Source: JACJWR01 sp963842975
GTDB taxonomy: Bacteria > Actinomycetota > Actinomycetes > S36-B12 > UBA10799
Direction of reading: 5' to 3'
Assembly (NCBI GenBank): GCA_963842975.1
Contig: CAWJIH010000009.1
Location: 434,001-498,000, forward strand
DNA length: 64,000 nucleotides
Positions 32,827 through 41,680 of the stretch are shown in pieces. Below the pieces are notes generated by a model. It was not told the origin of the DNA, did no database searches, and saw only the letters and a program-made list of their open reading frames with translations. Made by a program: the position numbers and the translations under genes. The first letter of the stretch is position 1, and the number at the start of each line of letters is the position of its first letter.

Positions 32827-34104
32827 CGTTCTCGCCTGATCAGATTGCCACTGAAGGGCTGATTGGCCGTCGATTTCAAGTGATTCTTCAGCTGTCGGGA
32901 CGGTGGTTGAGGTGCCCCAGCCGAGGGAGATCATCCCCATCGCAACGCCGATTCGGCCGATGTCGAGGATGTTCGTGCCACGCGAGACTGTCAGCGCGTC
33001 GCCGGCTGCGTGCGCCGTTGCGTACGCCCGCCACGGCAACAGCCACGTGAGCGGGCTGAGGGTCTTCTTCCCAACGGCCGCGACGAACTCCTGCTGCCGT
33101 TCGATCCGTCCTAGGTCGCCGCGCGGATCCTGGTACCGCATGCGCACGTACGCAAGCGCGGTCGTGCCATCCATCGTTTGGCATCCTGCCGCGACGTTGA
33201 GTCCGCTGAGTTCGTCGTTGAAGTCCTGCACCGGGCACAACGTCACGCCACCGAGTGCGTTCGTGGTGTTCGCCACGCCAGCGAAGCCGACGGATACGAA
33301 GTCGGTGATCTGCAGCCCGGTTGCCTGTTCCACCGTGGTGATCAGCAGTTCTGGTCCACCGAGGGCGTAGGCGGCATTGATCTTGGCGCTGCCAAATCCG
33401 GGGATGGGTACCCAGGAGTCACGCGGGATCGACACCAGGGTCGGGGTGCCGAATGTCGGAATGTGCAGCAGCATGATGGTGTCGGTTCGGTCACCCTCCA
33501 CCGAGCCCGTCGAGAGTTCGCTCTGCTGCTCTTCGGAAAGTCCGGCGCGGCTGTCACTGCCGACAATCAAAACGTTCTTGCCGCTTGAACTCGCGGAACT
33601 CACCGGGGGCATCGCGTCGATCCGATTGACCGAAAGTGCGAACACCGCGAAAAGCGACAGCACGTACACCACCAGGGCCAGCGCGATCCAGCGAAACCAA
33701 TGACGTCGACGACGCTTGCCGGTGGTTGTGCGTCGGCTTGGCTGCACGGGGCTGCCGGCAGGAGCACGTGGCGGCGGCGGTGGAACCACCGGTGCAGCCG
33801 TGCTTCGTGATGGTTGCGGTGTTGATTGTGGCGTCGGTTGCGGCACAACAGCCCGCTGCCGAGTGTGTGCGGGCGCCGAGTGTGCTGGCGCCGGGATCAC
33901 CGGGATCACCGCGGGGCGCGCAGCAGTCGGATCGGCATCACCGATCACCTGGGTCTGGTCGCCCAGCACCGCGGTCTGATCTGCTGGCTCGTCGGTGGTG
34001 CCAGGAGTTGATCCGGACGGGTTCGCCTGCGACGGGTTTGCCTGCGACGGGTCGTCGGCCTTCGGGCGTAAGAAGGACTCGAACTCGGGTGGCAGCGCAT
34101 TCAC
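32806..34104 (-). CDS. LytR-CpsA-Psr (LCP) family cell-wall ligase
   Basis: The product has about 432 residues from GTG 34104. A Pro/Thr/Gln-rich cytoplasmic arm of some 125 residues (with two PSQAN units) precedes a basic GKRRRRHW stretch, one transmembrane helix (WIALALVVYVLSLFAVFAL) and the extracytoplasmic LCP domain. The LCP domain shows NVLIVGSDSRAG, GDRTDTIMLLHI, LVSIPRDSWV and the C-terminal DLGRIERQQEFVAAV block. LCP enzymes attach wall polymers (arabinogalactan, teichoic or capsular glycans) from prenyl-phosphate carriers to peptidoglycan. The start is uncertain: an in-frame GTG at 34170 would add 22 residues, and neither has a strong Shine-Dalgarno. Confidence 0.88.
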   Translation of the reverse strand: MNALPPEFESFLRPKADDPSQANPSQANPSGSTPGTTDEPADQTAVLGDQTQVIGDADPTAARPAVIPVIPAPAHSAPAHTRQRAVVPQPTPQSTPQPSRSTAAPVVPPPPPRAPAGSPVQPSRRTTTGKRRRRHWFRWIALALVVYVLSLFAVFALSVNRIDAMPPVSSASSSGKNVLIVGSDSRAGLSEEQQSELSTGSVEGDRTDTIMLLHIPTFGTPTLVSIPRDSWVPIPGFGSAKINAAYALGGPELLITTVEQATGLQITDFVSVGFAGVANTTNALGGVTLCPVQDFNDELSGLNVAAGCQTMDGTTALAYVRMRYQDPRGDLGRIERQQEFVAAVGKKTLSPLTWLLPWRAYATAHAAGDALTVSRGTNILDIGRIGVAMGMISLGWGTSTTVPTAEESLEIDGQSALQWQSDQARTLFAELE

Positions 34105-34234
34105 TAGAACATGGTGCCTTGTTCCGACGGGTTCGGACAGCCATTTATGTCGGAAGGAGCCATTTATCACACCAAATGCCCGGCGATGGGTTCAGATTCG
34201 CAGTAAACATTCGAGCCGCAATGCGGGATTAGGG

Positions 34235-34306
34235 TGCCCCCGGCAGGATTCGAACCTGCGCACATGGCTCCGGAGGCCACTGCTCTATCCCCTGAGCTAC
34301 GGGGGC
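34235..34306 (-). tRNA. tRNA-Arg (anticodon CCG)
   Basis: The minus strand folds into a complete cloverleaf: acceptor GCCCCCG/CGGGGGC, D arm GCUC-AGGGGAUA-GAGC, anticodon stem GUGGC/GCCAU with loop CUCCGGA (anticodon CCG), T arm GCAGG-UUCGAAU-CCUGC, and discriminator A. CCA is not encoded. It reads CGG, a common arginine codon in high-GC genomes. It lies about 730 nt from argS. Confidence 0.95.
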
Positions 34307-34388
34307 CAAGGGTTCGCGCAGAACATTAGCAGCCGACGCGCCGCAGGCAGGTGTCTACCCACCGGTGAGCAGATGGGAAAGTGTGGCC

Positions 34389-35009
34389 ATGGGAGTTTTC
34401 ACGACGGCGCCAAAGGGTGTGCGGACGCCGGCCATGAGGCTGCTCGGCCTGGCTGCGGTGATTGCCACTCTGGGCGGGTGTGCTCAGGTGCTCACGGTGG
34501 AACCGACGACGCGGATCGGCGCCCTGAATCCTGGGCCTGCCGAGGAGGCGTCGAACTTCTTCGGGGTCACCTATGAACCCTGCAGTGCCATCCAACTGGA
34601 GGGATACCCAGCAAATCTGGCGCGTGCCTCCCACGACTACTACCAAGGCCCCTGGTGTGCTCGTGCCGGCGACACCCGCTCGTATCTGTGGGCGTACGCC
34701 CGAGCAATGGGCCCGGATCAATCCTCAGCATCCGTGGGTCGGGACGTGCTTGCGGATGCCGAGCAGTTGGTGCTCGACATGGAGGCACAGGGCTATCTAC
34801 GGGTGTGCGGACAAGTGCAACCCGGTGTCACCGTCGACGCCGGATTTGAGAACGCCTCGGAACCCACCCGGATCCGAGTTTCCAAGCGAGGGCTCGTAGC
34901 CGATCCACCAACGGCGACCAGCATCGAGCCGCCGTCGCTCGTGGTGGCCCTCAGCCCGGCGACCCGCGCTCCGTCGGTGCCGGCGGGCGAGTACGCTCCG
35001 CCCTGCTGA
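34389..35009 (+). CDS. Putative lipoprotein of unknown function
   Basis: The 206-residue protein has a type II signal: basic n-region (KGVRTPAMR), hydrophobic core LLGLAAVIA and lipobox TLGGC, with the lipidated Cys at about residue 31. The mature part has several further Cys residues and no motif I recognise. It is probably anchored to the outer face of the cytoplasmic membrane. ATG 34389 is a choice among three in-frame starts (GTG 34365, ATG 34389, ATG 34434), none with a good Shine-Dalgarno. It ends 30 nt before argS. Confidence 0.6.
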   Translation: MGVFTTAPKGVRTPAMRLLGLAAVIATLGGCAQVLTVEPTTRIGALNPGPAEEASNFFGVTYEPCSAIQLEGYPANLARASHDYYQGPWCARAGDTRSYLWAYARAMGPDQSSASVGRDVLADAEQLVLDMEAQGYLRVCGQVQPGVTVDAGFENASEPTRIRVSKRGLVADPPTATSIEPPSLVVALSPATRAPSVPAGEYAPPC

Positions 35010-35026
35010 CCTCGTTGCCTTCTCAG

Positions 35027-35032
35027 TAGGCT
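35027..35032 (+). promoter_or_regulatory. -10 box of the argS operon (leaderless)
   Basis: TAGGCT is followed by 7 nt and the argS ATG at 35040. It is the probable head promoter for argS-lysA-hom-thrC-thrB. Confidence 0.5.
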
Positions 35033-35039
35033 AATCCCC

Positions 35040-36707
35040 ATGACTCCCGAGGCCCTTGCCGATGTGATCCGCGCCGCCATCTCGGAGGCCATAGCCAATG
35101 GTCCCTTGCAGGTGCCAGAGGACGCTGTGCCGCAAGAGATCGTGGTGGAGCGCCCGCGCAACCCTGAGCACGGAGATTATGCGACCAACGTCGCGATGCG
35201 GCTGGCTAAGCCGGCAGGTAAGCCGCCGCGGGAGATCGCCGAAATCCTGGCAGCGCAGATCGGCAATTCCGCCGGGGTCGCTTCCGCCGACGTGGCGGGC
35301 CCTGGGTTCATCAACATCACCCTCGACACAGCTGCTGCTGGCCAGATTGCAGCGAGTGTGGTGGCTGCGGGTGATTCCTATGGCACCACCGACGCCTTGG
35401 CAGGGGTGGCAGTCAACGTCGAATACATCTCGGCCAACCCCACCGGCCCGTTGCACCTGGGGCACACCCGGTGGGCCGCGGTCGGGGATGCGCTGGCGCG
35501 GGTGCTTGCCGCTGCGGGTGCTGACGTAACCCGCGAGTTCTACGTCAATGATCGCGGCGTGCAGATGGATCGATTCGGCGAATCACTGCTGGCCGCTGCC
35601 AAGGGCCGACCCGCTCCGGAAGATGGCTACCACGGCGGCTACATCCTCGACCTTGCCGCCACTATCGTCGCTGACCGGCCGGAACTGCTGGAACTTCCCG
35701 AGGACCAGGCAATGGTGGAGTTCCGCGAGGAGGGCTACCAGCGGCAGCGGGCGCAGCAGGAGGCCGTGCTTGGGGTGTTCCGGACTCATTTCGATGTCTG
35801 GTACTCCGAGCGGCACCTGCACGACAGCGGAGCGGTGGAACGGGGGTTGGCGGCACTGCGGCAAGGAGGGCACGTCTATGTCGCTGACGACGCTACCTGG
35901 CTGCGCACCACGGACTTCGGCGACGACAAGGATCGGGTGCTCATCAAGAGCGACGGCGAGATGACGTACTTCGCCTCCGACAGTGCCTACTACGTGGACA
36001 AGCGCACCCGCGGTTTCGACGTGAACATCTACTTGCTCGGTGCCGACCACCACGGCTATGTCAATCGTTTGCGTGCGCTGGCCGGTTGTGCCGGTGACGA
36101 CATGGACTACAACATCGAGGTTTTGATCGGGCAGTTGGTGAAGATCTATCGCGGCGGCGAGGAGGTGCGCTTGTCCAAGCGCGCCGGCGACATCGTCACC
36201 CTGGAAGATCTCGTCGACGAGGTGGGCGTGGATGCGGCGCGCTATTCGCTGATCCGCTATCCGGCCGACTCACCGCTCACGCTGGACCTCGACTTGTTGG
36301 TGAAGCGGACGAACGACAACCCGGTGTTCTACGTGCAATATGCGCACGCCCGGATCTCCTCAGTGCTCCGGCACGCAGCGGAGTTGGGCATCGACTGGCA
36401 GGGCTCAGAGTTTGATCCGTCGCTGCTGGGCCACCCGCGCGAAGGCGACCTCTTGGGCGTGATCGCCGAACTCCCGGGAACAGTGGCTGGGGCCGCAGAG
36501 TTGCGCGAACCACACCGGGTGGCCAGGTATCTGGAAGAGCTTGGCACGGCGTATCACAAGTTCTATGACTCCTGCCGGGTCCTACCTCGCGCCGACGAAG
36601 TCAGCACCGAGACCTCCATCGCCAGGCTTTGGCTGTGCGCGGCTGCGCGCCAGACCCTAGCCAATGGGTTGGGAATGCTGGGTGTTTCGGCACCGGAGCG
36701 GATGTGA
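35040..36707 (+). CDS. argS: Arginyl-tRNA synthetase
   Basis: The 555-residue class I synthetase attaches arginine to tRNA-Arg. The signature ANPTGPLHLGHTRWA (HIGH equivalent, about 132-146) and the KMSK equivalent VRLSKRAGD (about 376-384) are present; an N-terminal Arg-N domain (about 1-90, with NPEHGDYATNVAMRLAK) and a C-terminal DALR anticodon domain flank the core. Length is usual. It heads an operon: its TGA overlaps the lysA GTG. From memory the same argS-lysA-hom-thrC-thrB-rho order is conserved in mycobacteria. Confidence 0.97.
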   Translation: MTPEALADVIRAAISEAIANGPLQVPEDAVPQEIVVERPRNPEHGDYATNVAMRLAKPAGKPPREIAEILAAQIGNSAGVASADVAGPGFINITLDTAAAGQIAASVVAAGDSYGTTDALAGVAVNVEYISANPTGPLHLGHTRWAAVGDALARVLAAAGADVTREFYVNDRGVQMDRFGESLLAAAKGRPAPEDGYHGGYILDLAATIVADRPELLELPEDQAMVEFREEGYQRQRAQQEAVLGVFRTHFDVWYSERHLHDSGAVERGLAALRQGGHVYVADDATWLRTTDFGDDKDRVLIKSDGEMTYFASDSAYYVDKRTRGFDVNIYLLGADHHGYVNRLRALAGCAGDDMDYNIEVLIGQLVKIYRGGEEVRLSKRAGDIVTLEDLVDEVGVDAARYSLIRYPADSPLTLDLDLLVKRTNDNPVFYVQYAHARISSVLRHAAELGIDWQGSEFDPSLLGHPREGDLLGVIAELPGTVAGAAELREPHRVARYLEELGTAYHKFYDSCRVLPRADEVSTETSIARLWLCAAARQTLANGLGMLGVSAPERM

Positions 36708-38128
36708 GCCGGGCACACCCGGCAGGTCCGCTGCACGGGGATTTGCTGACCGCCACCGAGTTGCCCGCACCACCGGCAACCGCCGCGGGTGGCGAACTCG
36801 ATCCGCTCACTTGGTCGACCCACACCCGGCGTAACGATGCCGGGGAGATGGAGGTGGCGGGTGTCGGGGTGCGGGCCCTTGCTGAGGCCTATGGCACACC
36901 GCTGTTTGTGCTCGACGAAGCTGACCTTCGCGGCCGAGCACGTGGATACGTCAACGCATTTGCCGGGGTCAACCCACCTGGCGTCGACGTGTACTACGCC
37001 GGCAAAGCGTTCCTGGCATCGTCAGTGGCGCGCTGGGTGAGCGAAGAGGGCATGAGAATCGACGTATGCACGGGCGGCGAGTTGGAACTGGCGTTGCGCA
37101 GCGGAGTGCCGGGGGAGCGGTTACTGTTCCACGGCAACAACAAGTCAGTCACGGAACTCGCCGCCGGTCTGGCTGCTGGCGTTTCCCGATTCGTCGTTGA
37201 CTCATTCGATGAGCTTGCGAAGCTGTCCGAGTTGGCCGCCGCGCGCGGAGTGCGGGCGCCAGTGATGATCAGGGTCACGCTGGGTGTGGAAGCCCATACC
37301 CACGAATTCATCGCGACTGCTCACGAGGACCAGAAGTTCGGATTTTCGCTCGCCTCTGGCCGGGCGGCCGAAGCCGTGCGACGCGTGATCGAGGATCCCC
37401 ATGTGCAGTTGATCGGGATCCACAGCCACATTGGATCGCAGATCTTCGTGGCCGCCGGTTTTGAGGTGGCGGCGGCCCGGGCAGTGGCGTTCCTGGCCAG
37501 CATCCGCGACGACTTCGGTGTCGAGGTTGCCGAACTGAATCTGGGTGGTGGCCTCGGCATCCGCTACACCCTCGATGACACGCCGATCGACATTGACCAC
37601 ATGGCCGGCCAATTGGTGGACATCGTGGCGGCGGAGTGCGCACGCCGAGATCTCCCCATGCCGAGGCTCGCCTTCGAACCTGGCCGGGCAATCGTGGGGC
37701 CGTCGACGCTGACGCTTTATGAAGTCGGCACCGTGAAGCCTCGCAGCCTGGAACGCGGTGGCACGCGCGTGTATGTGAGTGTGGACGGCGGCATGAGCGA
37801 CAACATTCGCACTGCGCTCTACGACGCCGACTACACGATCACGCTCGCCAACCGGGTCTCGGATGCGCCCGCTGTGCGTACTCGGGTGGTGGGCAAACAC
37901 TGTGAAAGTGGCGACATCGTGGTGCGCAACGTGTGGCTGCCCGGTGACATCGCACCGGGGGACTTGCTGGCCGTTGCAGCCACCGGGGCGTACAACAGAT
38001 CCATGGCCAGCAACTACAACCTGGTCACGAAGCCTGCGGTGGTGAGCGTCGCCGATGGCCGTTCCTCGGTGGTGCTGCGCCGCGAAACACTTGCGGACCT
38101 CTTCGCAACTGACCCCGGATTGGCGTGA
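36704..38128 (+). CDS. lysA: Diaminopimelate decarboxylase
   Basis: The 474-residue fold-III PLP enzyme makes L-lysine from meso-diaminopimelate, the last step of lysine synthesis. The PLP lysine is K101 in YYAGKAF, followed by HGNNKS (about 144-149), HSHIGSQIF and the GGGLG phosphate loop; the C-terminal barrel has CESGDIV with the active-site Cys. GTG 36704 is chosen because it overlaps the argS stop (GTGA) and has CGGAGCG just upstream; an in-frame longer reading inside argS is unlikely. Length (447-475 in relatives) agrees. Confidence 0.95.
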   Translation: MSRAHPAGPLHGDLLTATELPAPPATAAGGELDPLTWSTHTRRNDAGEMEVAGVGVRALAEAYGTPLFVLDEADLRGRARGYVNAFAGVNPPGVDVYYAGKAFLASSVARWVSEEGMRIDVCTGGELELALRSGVPGERLLFHGNNKSVTELAAGLAAGVSRFVVDSFDELAKLSELAAARGVRAPVMIRVTLGVEAHTHEFIATAHEDQKFGFSLASGRAAEAVRRVIEDPHVQLIGIHSHIGSQIFVAAGFEVAAARAVAFLASIRDDFGVEVAELNLGGGLGIRYTLDDTPIDIDHMAGQLVDIVAAECARRDLPMPRLAFEPGRAIVGPSTLTLYEVGTVKPRSLERGGTRVYVSVDGGMSDNIRTALYDADYTITLANRVSDAPAVRTRVVGKHCESGDIVVRNVWLPGDIAPGDLLAVAATGAYNRSMASNYNLVTKPAVVSVADGRSSVVLRRETLADLFATDPGLA

Positions 38129-38135
38129 GAACCTG

Positions 38136-39461
38136 ATGTCCATGACCGACTCCCTGAAAGTCGCCATGCTCGGCGGTGGCACCGTTGGGTCCCAAGTGGC
38201 CCGGTTGATGACTGAGAACTCCGATGACCTGGCCGCCCGTGCCGGTGCGAGGCTGGACCTCGTCGGAGTCGCAGTCCGCGACACGGGACGTTCCCGCGAC
38301 GGTATCGACGACGCTCTGCTGACCGATGATCCGGCGGCGTTGGTCGCGCGGGAAGACGTCGACATTGTTGTTGAGGTCATGGGTGGGCTGGAGCCGACCG
38401 CGGAGCTGCTGCTGGCGGCAATGGCGAACGGGGCCAGCGTGGTGTCGGCGAATAAGGCGCTGATCGCAACCGAGGGCCCGATGCTGCACGCAGCCGCCGA
38501 GGCCAACTCGGTGGACCTGTACTACGAGGCCGCGGTTGCCGGTGCGATTCCGTTGTTGCGGCCGCTGCGCGAGAGTCTGGTGGGCGACCGGGTGCGCCGG
38601 GTGCTCGGGATCGTCAACGGAACCACCAACTACATCCTCACCAAGATGGACGAAGACGGTGCGGCCTACGACGAGGTGCTGGCAGAGGCCCAGCGCCTCG
38701 GATACGCAGAAGCGGATCCCACTGCCGATGTTGAGGGTCTTGACGCGGCGGCGAAGGCCGCGATTCTGGCTGGTCTTGCCTTCCACTCGGCGGTGTCGCT
38801 GGATCAAGTCGCGTGCGAAGGTATTTCCCGACTTAGCCAAGAGGACATCACCGCCGCCCGGGAGGCTGGGTTCGTCGTCAAACTGCTGGCAGTAGCCGAG
38901 ATCGTGCCGGCTGCCGGAGGTGGTGAGGCCGGCATCGTGGTGCGCGTGCATCCTGCGATGGTGCCGCGTTCCCACCCACTTGCCAGTGTTCGGGATGCCT
39001 ACAACGCGGTGTTCGTCGAAGCCGAAGCCGCAGGTCAGGTTATGTTCTATGGTCGCGGTGCCGGCGGTGAGCCAACGGCCAGCGCGATCCTCGGCGACCT
39101 AGTCGCGGTGGCGCGTAACCGCCTTGCGGGCCGACCCGGACCGGGCCGGTCGGACTATGCCGGCCTCAAGGTGCTTCCGCTCGGCCGGGCAATCACCCGG
39201 TACTCGGTCAGTTTGGTGGTTCACGACCGTCCAGGTGCATTGGCTGCGGTAGCGCAGGCATTCGCTGACGGGGGTGTGTCGCTGCAAAGCGTGCGCCAAG
39301 AGGGTGGCATGGAAGAAGGCGTGCCCGATGCGGGCCTGCTGGTGCGCACTCACTTGGCGAACGAAGCTGACTTGCAGGCTGTGGTCGAGCGCCTTCGCGC
39401 GTTGGCGGAAGTCAAAGAGATCGTTGGCGTGATTCGCGTCGAAGGAGGCCCCGACCTATGA
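38136..39461 (+). CDS. hom: Homoserine dehydrogenase
   Basis: The 441-residue enzyme reduces aspartate semialdehyde to homoserine, the branch point to threonine and methionine. It has an N-terminal Rossmann segment (VAMLGGGTVGSQVARLM), the NAD(P) block VVSANKALIA, the catalytic core VNGTTNYILTKM and EADPTADVEGLDAAAKAAILA, and a C-terminal ACT domain (VSLVVHDRPGALAAVAQAF, about 358-376) for threonine feedback. ATG 38136 is used; ATG 38142 is also possible. The gene starts 7 nt after lysA, and its TGA overlaps the thrC ATG. Confidence 0.96.
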   Translation: MSMTDSLKVAMLGGGTVGSQVARLMTENSDDLAARAGARLDLVGVAVRDTGRSRDGIDDALLTDDPAALVAREDVDIVVEVMGGLEPTAELLLAAMANGASVVSANKALIATEGPMLHAAAEANSVDLYYEAAVAGAIPLLRPLRESLVGDRVRRVLGIVNGTTNYILTKMDEDGAAYDEVLAEAQRLGYAEADPTADVEGLDAAAKAAILAGLAFHSAVSLDQVACEGISRLSQEDITAAREAGFVVKLLAVAEIVPAAGGGEAGIVVRVHPAMVPRSHPLASVRDAYNAVFVEAEAAGQVMFYGRGAGGEPTASAILGDLVAVARNRLAGRPGPGRSDYAGLKVLPLGRAITRYSVSLVVHDRPGALAAVAQAFADGGVSLQSVRQEGGMEEGVPDAGLLVRTHLANEADLQAVVERLRALAEVKEIVGVIRVEGGPDL

Positions 39462-40522
39462 CCGGAGCGCATATCTGGCGCGGCGTGATTGAGGAATATC
39501 GCGCCCGGTTGCCCGTGACGGAAGCGACTCCGGTGGTCACGTTGTGCGAAGGCGGGACGCCACTGGTCATCGCTCAGCGAGTGTCAGAAATCACCGGGTG
39601 CGAGGTGTACCTGAAGGTGGAGGGCACCAACCCGACCGGGTCGTTCAAGGACCGCGGGATGACGATGGCGATCTCCAAAGCGGCCGAAGAGGGCGCCAAG
39701 GCAGTGATTTGCGCCTCCACCGGGAACACTTCGGCGAGTGCCGCGGCATATGCAACCCGGGCCGACATGGTCTGCGCAGTGCTCGTTCCGGCCGGCAAGA
39801 TCGCCATGGGGAAACTGGCCCAGGCACTCGTGCACGGTGCAGTGCTGCTGCAGGTGGACGGCAACTTCGATGATTGTCTGGTGTTGGCCCGGGATCTCTC
39901 GGAGCACTACCCGGTGTCGCTGGTCAATTCGGTCAACCCTGTGCGCATCGAAGGTCAGAAGACCGCGAGTTTCGAAATTGTCGATCAGCTCGGCGACGCT
40001 CCAGACATCCACTGCCTGCCTGTGGGGAACGCGGGAAACATCACCGCCTACTGGAAGGGGTACGTCGAATACGCAGCAGACGGCGAAGCCGCCCAGACCC
40101 CGCGCATGTGGGGTTTCCAGGCTGCCGGTGCTGCTCCGATTGTGCGGGGAACACCGGTGGCCAAACCGCAGACCATCGCCACCGCGATCCGGATCGGCAA
40201 ACCTGCGTCATGGCAACAGGCTGAAGCGGCCCGAGACACCTCCGGCGGCATGATCGACATGGTGACTGACCGTGCGATTCTCGCCGCCTACTACTTGCTG
40301 GCCAGCAAGGAGGGCGTGTTCGTTGAGCCAGCCTCGGCGGCGTCGGTGGCGGGGTTGCTGAAGGCTCACGCGGCAGGCCTGCTCGACCCCGGTCAACGAG
40401 TGGTGTGCACCGTCACCGGCAACGGCCTCAAGGACCCAGAGTGGGCGTTGTCATCGGCACCCGCTCCGCTGGGAATCGAGGCTGATGTTGAGGTCGCAGC
40501 GCGGGCTCTAGGCCTAGTGTGA
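39458..40522 (+). CDS. thrC: Threonine synthase
   Basis: The 354-residue fold-II PLP enzyme converts O-phosphohomoserine to threonine and phosphate. The PLP lysine lies in NPTGSFKDRGMTMAI (about 52-66), with CASTGNTSASAAAYA following, and PVGNAGNITAYWKGY supplies the Gly-rich phosphate loop. It is the short actinobacterial type (about 350) lacking the extended N-terminus of the enterobacterial form. It overlaps hom by ATGA and thrB by GTGA, so hom-thrC-thrB are translationally coupled. Confidence 0.96.
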   Translation: MTGAHIWRGVIEEYRARLPVTEATPVVTLCEGGTPLVIAQRVSEITGCEVYLKVEGTNPTGSFKDRGMTMAISKAAEEGAKAVICASTGNTSASAAAYATRADMVCAVLVPAGKIAMGKLAQALVHGAVLLQVDGNFDDCLVLARDLSEHYPVSLVNSVNPVRIEGQKTASFEIVDQLGDAPDIHCLPVGNAGNITAYWKGYVEYAADGEAAQTPRMWGFQAAGAAPIVRGTPVAKPQTIATAIRIGKPASWQQAEAARDTSGGMIDMVTDRAILAAYYLLASKEGVFVEPASAASVAGLLKAHAAGLLDPGQRVVCTVTGNGLKDPEWALSSAPAPLGIEADVEVAARALGLV

Positions 40523-41485
40523 GCGACGCCGTGGAATCGTTGCGGGTTCACGCGAGTGTGCCCGCGACCTCGGCCAATCTAGGTCCGGGATTCGATTCAC
40601 TGGGAGTGGCGCTGGAGTGGCGCGACGACTACACCGCCGACATCGTCCTGGGATCCCCAGCGGTACCGGAATCGCCGGAAGTTGCGGTGACCGTGTCGGG
40701 CTTTGGGGCGGACGGATCGGTGTCACGTGGATCCGACAATCTCATCATCAGATCAATGCTGGCCGGAGTCGCAGCCTGGGATGGCCCTGCCCTGTCGCGG
40801 GTCGATTTGGCGTGTTCCAACGCGATCCCACACGGCAGCGGGATGGGTTCATCGTCGGCTGCGATCGTGGGTGGACTTGCCTTGGCCCGAGCGCTGTGTC
40901 CGCCGGAGTCGGTCAGTGATGCCGAACTGTTGGTAATGGCCACCGAATTGGAGGGTCACCCGGACAATGTTGCGGCCGCGGTCTATGGCGGCTTCACGAT
41001 CAGTTGGACTGGGCCGCATCACTTCCGCAGCACTCGGCGAGTCGGCCAAGCTGCCCGTTTCACGCCGACGCCCGACTTGGTGCCGATTGTGGCTATGCCG
41101 CCGGCGTCGATATCAACTTCGCATGCCCGCAGCGTGCTGCCAACGCAGGTGGATCTGGCAGATGCGGTGTTCAACTTGTCCCGGAGTGCATTGTTGACGG
41201 CCGCCATGACGACCATGCCGCACCTCATCTTATTCGGCGACCGAGGACCATCTCCACCAACAGCAACGGGCCGGTGTGTACCCGGCCAGCCATGCGCTCA
41301 TGTCGGTCCTGCGGTTGGACGGCTATGCCGCCGCGATCTCCGGTGCCGGACCAACCGTGATCACTTTGGTTCCGACCCCTGACGCAGCGCAGGTCACCCG
41401 CGAGATCATCGAATACACCGGCAGCAGTTGGGATGTGCGACCCTGCAAGTTCGCAGTCGATGGGGTCCGCGCTGAGCGCAGCTGA
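40519..41485 (+). CDS. thrB: Homoserine kinase (frameshifted in this sequence)
   Basis: The GHMP kinase phosphorylates homoserine before threonine synthase. The first frame gives SVPATSANLGPGFDSLGVAL, the ATP loop IPHGSGMGSSSAAIVGGLAL (about 94-113) and LEGHPDNVAAAVYGG. Reading then changes frame: deleting one G of the GG at 41236-41237 restores FATEDHLHQQQRAGVYPA and the GHMP C-domain with ISGAGPTVITL, ending at 41485. The restored length is about 321 residues, normal for actinobacterial ThrB. An intact operon around an essential biosynthetic step argues for a sequencing insertion rather than a true pseudogene. Confidence 0.85.
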
Positions 41486-41680
41486 AACGCCATTTGGAAG
41501 ACAGCAACGGGGCAGTGTTCGTGTTTCCGCGTGTGCGGTGATACTCTCGGAAAGGTCGAACGGTCAGTTCCCGACCACGTTTCGCGGCCTCGCCCCGTCA
41601 AATAGAATCGCGGGCCCCTTTTTGGTTTCGCGTTCTGCCACATTGCGACGGTCGCTTCATTCAATTCGTCCTGAAAGGAC
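41486..41680 (+). promoter_or_regulatory. 195-nt leader and promoter region of rho
   Basis: The region between thrB and rho has no gene. TAGAAT at 41603-41608 is a good -10 and would give a leader of about 65 nt with GAAAGGAC before the ATG. A G/C-rich segment followed by TTTTT (41611-41623) could form a small structure in that leader. Rho genes are often autoregulated through their leader, which this would allow. Confidence 0.4.
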
